DNA of 64,000 nt from Salvator merianae (lineage: Eukaryota; Chordata; Lepidosauria; Squamata; Teiidae), in NCBI GenBank assembly GCA_003586115.2, contig QVOM02000029.1, positions 26,785,712-26,849,711 of the forward strand. Direction: 5' to 3'. The position numbers and the translations under genes are program-made. Within the stretch, counting starts at the first letter, position 1; every line of letters begins with the position of its first letter. The notes below the pieces were generated by a model, which saw nothing but the letters and a program-made list of their open reading frames with translations, was not told the origin of the DNA and ran no database searches. Positions 56,282 through 64,000 of this stretch are shown here, in pieces.

Positions 56282-56343
56282 GTGTTATTGGTTTTCTTGA
56301 ATGTTGCAACCCACCCCAAGATCTTTAGGTGAAGAGTGGGATA

Positions 56344-56374
<31 letters not shown>

Positions 56375-56376
56375 AT
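56282..56376 (+). mobile_element. L2-like LINE 3' tail, right half
   Basis: After the repeated target, tgaatgttgcaacccacccc ... gaagagtgggatataaataa, ending in an uninterrupted (aaat)n run to about 56374. Confidence 0.65.
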
Positions 56377-56420
56377 CTAACTTTACTTAAGAACTCTAAG
56401 GAACTCTTCCCAAGGTCTAA

Positions 56421-56770
56421 GGCCCTTTCTGCAGTTACCTGCTTTAAGGTTTGGATCAGTGGATCCAGAATAGCCAGGCCCTCTGATCCCAACTGTGGGA
56501 AGCTCTAGGCAGGAACAGCACTGTATGCACCACTGGCACTGATCCGGATCAGCCCATATCACAGCCTGGAAGCTTGTGGAAGCTTCATGGTTGCAACCCC
56601 ATGCAACAAAAGTTCCTAGCCTCGGTGCCTCTGAGGGGTGCATTTCAGCAACACACTATGGCATGCTGTTGAAATGCATCCACGGTAGTCCCAAACATGG
56701 GAGGTGTGACTTCTGCACATCTCTCATGTTCTGGATCCCATGTGCTGGTCTGCTCATAGACCCAATTAAG
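56421..56770. repeat. MITE-like element, family B
   Basis: Left end ggccctttctgcagttacct. Interior: ggtttggatcagtggatcca, aaagttcctagcctcggtgc, gtgcatttcagcaacacact. Right end not resolved. Confidence 0.5.
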
Positions 56771-57252
56771 AAGAAAACAGAGAATCAAGCACCAGCTTGG
56801 CAGCCATGAAGGGGATCATTTCACACTGCAACATTTTGTTCCCATGCATGCTAAGGTTCATAACTGAGTGCTGAGCCATAATGACCATCCATGTGCAAGC
56901 AGGCAGTATCAGCAATAAAGAAAAGGTAGGGATCCTACCAGGCTCCTTGAGGAATGAGCAATTTTTGGTCATAGACTTCTGGTTAAGTGAAAAGAGGGAT
57001 CAATTGTAAAAGTGAAGACAATGAGATATCAATGCTAGAGGCACTCTGTCTGGAAGTTTTTTGCCTTTTTCTATTATATTGTACACTTTTTTTAAGCTCC
57101 AAGAAGACATCACAACTGTATAAACAGAGCATATAAATCACCAGAGAAGTTACAATATATTGTTTGGCATCCATAATTGCTTAAGCACATTACTTTTCAA
57201 TAGGAAAAAAGGATCATATTTTACACTACAACTGAGGAGAAAATATCTGAGC
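56771..57252. other. Unassigned non-coding sequence
   Basis: No gene or recognised repeat. Confidence 0.4.
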
Positions 57253-57451
57253 TGTTTGGGCACCCATGAGTTTGCTACCTCTGCCTCATCCTCCCCCAAA
57301 GTATAAGAACTGTGGCTGCTCTTGAGTGGGAGGAAGAAAAAGACCTGGGCTGGTTGCTGCACCTATGTATTTGTTGTATCTGCCTTGCCCTCCTCCAAGG
57401 TATAAAAACTGTGGCTGGTCTTGGCTGAGAGAAGGAAGAAGACCTGGGCTG
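57253..57451 (+). repeat. Direct tandem duplication, about 100-bp unit
   Basis: Two units (about 57253-57352 and 57353-57451) share tctgcctcatcctcccccaa/tctgccttgccctcctccaa, gtataagaactgtggctg/gtataaaaactgtggctg and gacctgggctg. About 80% alike by eye. Confidence 0.7.
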
Positions 57452-57589
57452 CTTTGTTATTCTTGCTTCCTTTAATTGGTCATCTGCTGCTGCCTGTACT
57501 AACAGTTGCCAGGCTAAGGGAGTGAGACATAGAAAGATTCTGTAGAGTACTCTTCATGAAATGAGCATCTTTTTGCTTTTTTTTTTTTC

Positions 57590-57725
57590 TTTATTTCATT
57601 TGTATTTTGTAGCTTCTATGTAATTTTATAATGTATTGTTTTATATTGCATTATTTCTGTTTGTTATAAACTGCCTTGGACATTTTTATTTTTTTTTACA
57701 AAAATGGAATGGAAAATTAAAATTG
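57590..57725 (+). mobile_element. LINE 3' tail relic
   Basis: tttataatgtattgttttat ... gttataaactgccttggaca ... aaaaatggaatggaaaatta has the usual 'aaactgcc-ttgga' LINE 3' end pattern. Short and without coding sequence. Confidence 0.35.
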
Positions 57726-59441
57726 TAGGCAAGTGTAAATGCACAGATCAATCGACTTTAAGGTTAAGCACAGGGCCTCCACAAATGTAAATCTATCCAG
57801 TGGTTTCCATTCTGCATGGAGGTTTGCATTTTTTTCAAACCACAGCTTGGTTCATTTCATATACCAAATGGTAAGTTACAAAAACAAAGTCTTTTGTTTT
57901 GCCTGTAGGTGTCAGCATTTACTCTTTTACTGAAACATCACCCTACTATTAGCAATTCCATGTTATTTTTACCTGCACAGAAAATACTATCCGTGTCACT
58001 ACACATTAATATAATAAAGTTGTTTTTTTTCCTATTAATGCTGCGGTTTAGCTCCTGCAACCACTGTGTAGTGAAAATGTGTTATGTAAGGAATTTTTGC
58101 CTATGGAATACTGAGGGTTAAGGAAACAACCTTAAGACGTACAAGTAACAGCCAGGGTCCTCAGACAAATTAGACAATGTTGACAAACTGTATATTTTAA
58201 ATTTTTATTACTATGACATTTTATAATCAAATTTTTATATTTTATACATTATTTTTATATGTTGATTTTAAATATGCCAAGGAATTTTTTTATGTATTTT
58301 GATTCTGGTCATTGACCGTACAAATAAATTCTATTCTAACCTTAAGACGCACTGTGTACCACTATGTTAATGGCACCACAGATGGGAGACCCAGTAGAAA
58401 TTAGTGGCACCACAGAGGGGAAAGCCAGGCTGCAATTACACGTAGTTAAAAAAAAACCCTATCTCTGAGATGGCTTAGAAACAACAAAGATGGTTGCAGC
58501 TGCTCTTTCTCTGCTGGTTGAAATTTAACACTAAGATCACGGTCACACCTCAACCTGATAGTCCATCTTAGGATGGACTGGGAACTCAGACCATTTTAGG
58601 CCTATTCACACCTGCCCCAGCAATAGGTGGGCAAGGGCATGCCAGGCAAGCCAGATCAGGTCACCCCTTCTGCCTTTGAGCCACAGACTCTGCCAGTTGC
58701 CCTTCATTCTGTGGCTGTGTGCAATGGGACACCCTTGCCAGGGTGAAGTGAGGCAAGGCAGCTTTGTGGACAGTGCAGCCAGAAAGTGGCTGATAGAGGC
58801 CAGCTCAGGTTGCTTCCCTGGCTACAGGTGCCAGAGCCATGTTGCTGCAGAGCTGAGCAGAGACCAGCAGCCCTCCGCCTCTGTCTGATTCTTGCAGCTG
58901 AAACAGACTCAGCACTGGGATCATCCAAATGCAGTAAAGTCCCAATCAGGGAGGGAAAGTCCCCCCCAAAAAACAGAAATGCACTTTGGTGTCTGATCCC
59001 TGAAGACACAGGACGACCTCAATTCTGATGATAGGTAAGATGTGGCCACAGCCTAACAGTCTTGGAGTTGGTTAATGATCAGCAACCACTGTTAAATGCA
59101 GCAGGCAAAAATCTTAGTCACTCATGCCAAGGACATAATGCAGAGAAGTCTTCAAGGAACTCACAAACTCTCTAAATAGCAATGTTGCTTGACAGCACGT
59201 CTATCCAGAAGCTCTGAGGTTAGTCAATGCCTAATCAGTCACATTCTCCTGAGCAGCTGAGATACTACTTCTGCCAACACATTGGATCGCTTCTCACAGC
59301 CCAGCCTCAAACTTCATCTGATTACTTCCCTCTGTGGACGCACACATTTCCTACACCATTCCTTAGGCAGGATGGGTTCTGCTGCTGCCTCCCTCTTCCT
59401 CTGAGCCAGCATAAACTGGACTGGAGCTCTGGGAAATCACA
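57726..59441. other. Unassigned sequence with a possible retroposon tail
   Basis: 58190-58340 (ttttgattctggtcattgac, then cgtacaaataaattctattc) looks like the 3' end of a retroposon. From about 58596 (aggcctattcacacctgccc) a family A-like terminus appears without a convincing partner. ORFs at 58676-59028 overlap on both strands. No gene. Confidence 0.35.
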
Positions 59442-59805
59442 GGGCCTTTTCACACTTTCCACCATAGAATGTTCACCAGTGAACATTCCACAGTGGAACA
59501 GGCCTTGCCACGTGAAAGCCTGGGGAAACTTCTGGCTCCTGACATGGCGACTGGAAAGATGGTACAACTGCATAGCTGCAGCCACGCCATGCTGCACTGC
59601 TCAATGTTTGCACCCAGAAGAAGGTGCAAACACTGTGTACTGGAAGCAGTCCAGCTGCTGCCGGTACAGCTGTGGAGGACGATTTTGTGCTCCACAACTA
59701 GTAGCAATTGGGAGCAGCTGTAGTCTGCTCCTGACTGTGAGGCCCTCCACATAGTGCAGACACATTTCACTAGTGAGCATATGGATGCTCACTAGTATAA
59801 AATGT
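59442..59805 (-). repeat. MITE-like element, family A
   Basis: Starts gggccttttcacactttcca with hairpin gaatgttcaccagtgaacattc. Then, in reverse relative to 16731-17151: catggcgactggaaagatgg, cacccagaagaaggtgcaaa, gtccagctgctgccggtaca, and a terminal hairpin cactagtgagcatatggatg / ctcactagta. ORFs inside are by-products. Confidence 0.6.
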
Positions 59806-59939
59806 GATACAGCTCACATACTCTGGAACAGGTACTACCTGGGGCTCTGCAGCAACTTCCACAGAAACCATTTCACTAGTGCTTGGAAGCTCTGGTGCTG
59901 ATCCCACTTCCTCAGCTGTCTGAGCAGAGCATGACAGTG

Positions 59940-60215
59940 GAAACACGTGAAAGGAGTTTCTCTGTGGTGGCCCCAGGTTACAAAATAGTCTCCCTCTGAG
60001 GTAAGTCCAATACCAACATTATACCCTTCAGTGCCTGGTTAAGATGCACCTTTTCACATGGGACTTGGATTTTTAAAGCTCCCTCCACAAGACACCCTGC
60101 AGTTTGGGGATGTATGCATGTCATTTTAACTATCTTTATATGTTTTAATATTTTATTGAGTTTGTTGCAACTTGACATGAGACCTCTGCATAAAGGATGG
60201 GAAAGATATTCAAAC
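59940..60215 (+). mobile_element. L2-like LINE 3' end relic
   Basis: gtgaaaggagtttctctgtggtggcccc corresponds to the 'RAFSVVAP' block, followed by ttaagatgcaccttttcaca and a tail gcaacttgacatgagacctc. Strongly decayed. Confidence 0.45.
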
Positions 60216-60490
60216 AAAAACGTAAAGCTGTAATCTCTTCTCATTGAGGAGTTGCTCTTCCATTTTTCTAGACAGTATTTATTGTTTCAGCATTATCAAA
60301 CATTTGTAGTGTGAATCATGTATTTTCCAGATATGTAAATCCAAACTTGCAATGGGAAGTTAAGGACAGGGCTATAAATCTTGAAGAGAACAAAAACTTC
60401 AGCTCTACTCACAACCAAGGGCTGGCTGACTGTATTCATCCATGCACTATCTTTGGCAAAAATAAAGAAGAGATTTACCATATCTTCTTC

Positions 60491-60575
60491 TAAGAAGAGC
60501 TGAGAATAGAACCTGTGACCCTTTCTTTCCCAGCAGTTGGCTCCTCCACTGAGCTACAGCCACCTCCATAAATGT
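60491..60575 (-). repeat. tRNA-derived SINE head relic, minus strand
   Basis: Reverse complement contains ggctgtagctcagtggagga (A-box region) and gtcacaggttctattctcag (B-box region), about 45 bp apart. Anticodon arm not preserved; not a functional tRNA. Confidence 0.5.
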
Positions 60576-61412
60576 AAAAACTAAAATTAATGTACTAATG
60601 CCTGCATACAGAACTGATGTTCCTTTATCAAATATTCATTACTACTGATCTCATTCAGAGCTTTGGAGTAATCCTAGAGTTCCTAGAAATATTAAGCAAC
60701 ACCACCACCAAAAAATATCATATGGAGATAATTGAAATGGTGCTGTGTTAGTGCTCTCTTAATGAAGGGTGGGATGCTGTTTGGATGCCCATCACCATCC
60801 CTGGCTTTTCAAACATCACAGCTGAGGAACTTGTGTTCCCTGGCTTCAGTGTTTCCAGCTGGGATAGTTTTTGCAAACCCAAGAAATGGCTCTGAAAGTC
60901 AGCCTTTCCTATGTTGGTGAAAACAGGGTCAATTTAACTGGCCTGGAGAAAACACACTGGTAAATGCACATACCATGGTGGAAGAGCAGGAGTAAAGCCT
61001 GTCACATAGCTACTCCCACTCTACTTTTACAGTGCTCTTAGGAGTGCTTAATGTATGGTGTGTGTTGGATGAGGGCAGGGTCCTGTAGGTCCCATACTCT
61101 TCTACTGAATTCATTGCACTATGAAGGTACAAGGACATGGAAACTTGGCACCCTCAAAACACCCTCATAGCACCATGCAGATCCTACCAGAATTCCATGA
61201 ACAGATTAGTCTCATGGGTAGGAGGAAGTAAAGGCTTCAAAAAGTTTCATTTCCCATACATGTTAGGTGGTGCAATATGAAAGGCAGTTCAGGGGAGAGC
61301 AATATAAATCAAATCCCGTACATACTACCAGTAGGAATCTTAATTGGATCAGTAAAATCCATTAATTAGAAGAACAATTCAGTATTCAAACTAAGAGCTC
61401 CAATTCAACAGA
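60576..61412. other. Unassigned non-coding sequence
   Basis: No gene or recognised repeat. Confidence 0.4.
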
Positions 61413-61906
61413 GGGCCTTTCTGCACTTACCTGGCCTGATCCATAATAGTGGGTCAGAAACAGAGCAATCCATCCTAAGGCTGGGACGGATCACTCTGGG
61501 CTGGAACAATGCTATCTGCATGGCGACAATGTGTTTCAGCCCAGGTTCCACATAGATTGTGAAGCTCATGTGAGTTTTGGATCCAGCCTGCAGAAGTACC
61601 AAAAGCCAGGAATGAAGGTTTCTGGCCCCTGGGAGACCCATTTCAGTGGTGCAATAAGGTGCATCAGCAAAATGGGTCCCCCTGTAATCAGAACACAGAG
61701 ACATGCACCTTCTACAAGCCTCCATGTTCTGGATTAAGGCCCAGTATCTTGGGCCTGGAAGACCACAATATCTTGATCACACTCAATTCAGTGCAGATAG
61801 AGTATACCAACAGTGGACAGGGTCCCCTGTATTCTGCCCTAAGAAGAAGAAGGGAGGCCCTTAGTTCACTTTCTGATAAGAAACACCAGCAAACGCAGAA
61901 AGACCC
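61413..61906. repeat. MITE-like element, family B
   Basis: Ends gggcctttctgcactta and aaacgcagaaagaccc are inverted repeats with few mismatches. Interior: gggctggaacaatgctatct, gaatgaaggtttctggcccc, gacccatttcagtggtgcaa. The best-preserved ends of the family in this window. Confidence 0.65.
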
Positions 61907-62599
61907 GCAGACTCATGAAATATCAAACTTTCTTATTCAAGTGCCTATAACTGTGTATAGTAGGCAATAGGAACTCTCAAGAGGCTGGACAAAACCCCTG
62001 TTTTGTTTTATTATTTTTCATATGGCATCAATTCTACATTATGGGAATTAGAGCATAAAGAAAGAATCTGCTCAAAAGTGTTATGAAAACAACAAATAAT
62101 TTGTCCTCATATACTTACAGGTTATTTTTCTATAGTCAGCTTCAAGGAGGTTAATGCAGGAGAATTTCCCAGCAAATTGAGCCAATCACTTTGCTTTGTT
62201 GACCATTGCTTTCTACAATGCAGTATACATGTTTATGCAACATGCTTCTATAGTTAAATATGGAAGTATAAATATATAAAGCCAAGCCATCCTCAGCTGC
62301 AGTGAACATTTTCAAAGATAAGACTGGCATAATGGGGTCAGTGTACTGCCTTGAAGCACAACAGAATTGCTAACAAGTATTCACTGCTAAGACTGCCTCT
62401 CTGGCACTGTCTGCTTCCATTCAGTTCACCAGCTCAGGGCCTGCCGTTCTGTGTCACATGGAGTGCAGGCAGCAGCTTTGAAATGAAAGTTACACTGATC
62501 CTGAACTCCTATGCCCTAGAGACACCTATGCAAGTGTCTGAATCCTGTTGAAATGAATTACAACTTGTCACAAAAGGGGAATAGTAAGGAGCTGTCTAT
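61907..62599. other. Unassigned non-coding sequence
   Basis: AT-rich, no gene. Confidence 0.4.
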
Positions 62600-62750
62600 G
62601 GCCGGTGTTCTCTTAATCCCCACTTTCAGGTACTGTTCTTCTCTTTAGTTTTTTAAACTTGTTTTTTCTGTTGCAACCTGCCCTGAGACCTTCAGGTACA
62701 GGGCAGGATAAAAATATAAATAAATAAATAAATAAATAAATAAAATCAGC
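62600..62750 (+). mobile_element. L2-like LINE 3' tail, plus strand
   Basis: ctgttgcaacctgccctgag, accttcaggtacagggcagg, then ataaaaatataaataaataa: an L2-like tail with an (AAAT)n end. The RTE-clade insertion lies just downstream of it. Confidence 0.65.
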
Positions 62751-62764
62751 CTGCTTCTGATGCT

Positions 62765-63544
62765 TTCACGCTGCTATACGCAGACGACGTCTTCCTGGCC
62801 TCTGACGACGTAACCTACCTTGAGCAACTCGTCCAGACCTGGCACGACCAGCTCACGCTACATGGGCTCCGGCTCAATCTATAGAAGACCGAGTACCTGA
62901 CGACGGATCCGACCAAAACTGGCACGCTCACTATCAACGGCGCCGCCCTACCACGCACTGAAAACTTCAAGTACCTCGGATCAACACTCTCTGCCGACAG
63001 CAACCTGCGACACGAGGTCAATGCACGAGTCAATGCTGCATGGATGAAATGGCGCACGACGACCGGTGTCCTCTGTGACTGGTGAATGAAGGACCACCTC
63101 AAATCAAAGGTCTACCGTGCTGTAATCCATCCCGTTGCCCTCTACGGAGCCGAATGCAGGCTGATAACGAAAACCGCAGAATGCCGCCTCGCCGTCATGG
63201 AGACGAAGATGCTGTGATGGATCAGCGGAATCACCCACTTTGACCACGTCTGCAACGAGGACATCCGTGACCGGTATGGCATGGCACCCATTACAGAAAA
63301 GATGCGAGAAGCCCGCCTCCGATGGTATGGCCACGCGCTGCACGCCGAAGACGACTCCCTTGCGAAGATTGGCCTCAACATCGACATCGCCAGAAAACGA
63401 CCAAAAGGCTGACCAATGCAGCGATGGCTCGATACGCTGCACTCCGACCTCCAGGCCGCACGACTACACCCCAACCAAGCCCTCGACCATGAAAAATGGA
63501 GGACCTGTTCCAGAAGAGCTGACCCCGCCACTAAACGGGACTAA
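62765..63544 (+). pseudogene. RTE-clade reverse transcriptase C-terminal part, four in-frame stops
   Basis: One frame spans 260 codons: the RT catalytic box LLYADDVFLAS at the very start, then FKYLGSTLSADSN, RAVIHPVALYGAEC, ISGITHFDHVCNEDIRDRYG, REARLRWYGHALHAED and a natural TAA at 63542. These are RTE-clade signatures (APE-type non-LTR, no poly-A). Internal stops: TAG 62882, and TGA at 63083, 63215 and 63410. At 63215 and 63410 the TGA stands where the family has Arg (CGA), consistent with CpG decay. No frameshift. ORFs in other frames are shadows. Confidence 0.85.
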
Positions 63545-63715
63545 GGAAGAAGAAGAAGAAGAAGAAGAAGAAGAAGAAGAAGAAGAATATGAAGAAGAAG
63601 AAGAAGAAGAAGAAGAAGAATATGAAGAAGAAGAAGAAGAAGAAGAAGAAGAAGAAGAAGAAGAAGAAGAAGAAGAAGAAGAAGAAGAAGAAGAAGAATA
63701 TGAAGAAGAAGAAGA
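63545..63715 (+). repeat. (GAA)n tail of the RTE element
   Basis: Almost pure gaa repeats with interspersed gaatat units. It yields a Glu-rich ORF on one strand and Leu/Phe-rich ones on the other, none of them genes. Confidence 0.9.
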
Positions 63716-63814
63716 CTGCTTCTGATGAATAACTGGCTGTTTCGATCAACTAATTCATAGTATATCCATCTTGGTTGGCAAACAGCTCTGTGTGTCTTGA
63801 GCAGCTGCAAGCAA

Positions 63815-64000
63815 AGATTGTTGTTGTTGGGTACCACCAAATCATGGCCAACTTCTGTCTGACTAAATGTGCACCTCCATGGGCATTTCTATGCAGTTTT
63901 CTTGGCAGAGATTCAGAAGTAGTTTGCCATAGCCTACTTATGGGGAGAGGCTGGGGATTAAACTGGCAACCCTCTGGCAGTTTAATCCACAGTTTCCAGG
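63815..64000 (-). repeat. Squamate-type tRNA SINE, minus strand, cut by window end
   Basis: gattgttgttgttgggtacc, tgcagttttcttggcagaga, gtagtttgccatagcctact and ggggattaaactggcaaccc follow the layout of the abundant squamate SINE whose tRNA-like head lies at the far right on the minus strand (B box as the complement of ggattaaact). The head continues beyond 64000. Confidence 0.5.

Larger units (their letters stand above)
62763..63715 (+). mobile_element. 5'-truncated RTE-clade LINE with 12-bp TSD
   Basis: Identical 12-bp repeats ctgcttctgatg at 62751-62762 and 63716-63727 bound the insertion. It contains the last 260 codons of an RT protein and then a GAA-rich tail. The coding part is much richer in G, C and CpG than the flanks. 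5'-truncation with a simple-repeat tail is typical of RTE elements. Confidence 0.85.

Noticed and set aside
59227..59754. 175-codon ORF
   Set aside because: Mostly within a family A MITE that is also present elsewhere in different frames.
63240..63840. Glu-rich and Phe/Leu-rich ORFs
   Set aside because: They are translations of the GAA microsatellite and out-of-frame shadows of the RTE pseudogene.

Overview
This window reads as non-coding, repeat-packed vertebrate DNA, most likely from a squamate reptile (lizard or snake). The evidence is the mixture of elements: two almost identical full-coding CR1 LINEs, several L2-like LINE 3' ends with AAAT tails, a 5'-truncated RTE-clade LINE, a lizard-style L1 fragment, tRNA-type SINE remnants, and many short inverted-repeat DNA transposons. 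I recognise no host exon, rRNA gene or functional tRNA gene. Outside the transposons almost every open frame is a chance ORF.

Layout. 1-3.1 kb: short hairpin and inverted-repeat elements. 3.1-7.7 kb: CR1 copy 1, with ORF1 intact, ORF2 broken in the endonuclease part, and a 14-bp AGGTCA tandem array in its probable 5' region. 9.9-11.4 kb: L2-like LINE on the minus strand. 11.4-23.7 kb: MITE-like elements and an older CR1/L3-type tail split by an 846-bp hAT-type element with an 8-bp target duplication. 23.77-24.61 kb: extremely GC-rich hAT-type element carrying a 33-bp VNTR. 26.6-32.4 kb: two roughly 1.1-kb MITEs and another hAT-type element. 33.9-38.1 kb: CR1 copy 2, with ORF1 and ORF2 both open. 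41.7-54.8 kb: more MITEs, two L2 3' ends, a CR1 3' end and a 340-bp hAT-type element. 55.77-56.28 kb: L1 C-terminal fragment inside an L2-like tail (17-bp duplication). 57-62.7 kb: relics. 62.76-63.72 kb: RTE-clade insertion with a 12-bp duplication, ending in a long GAA run. The window ends inside a SINE.

The main observation is in the two CR1 copies. ORF2 lies in the -1 frame relative to ORF1, and a canonical slippery heptamer (T TTA AAC) sits directly before the ORF1 stop codon in both. The -1 frame is then open for 63 codons with no ATG before the first ORF2 methionine, and the conserved endonuclease Asn motif lies within those codons. This suggests ORF2 is made as an ORF1-ORF2 fusion by programmed -1 frameshifting, or by another non-AUG route. 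All identifications are by reading alone; no database search was possible.
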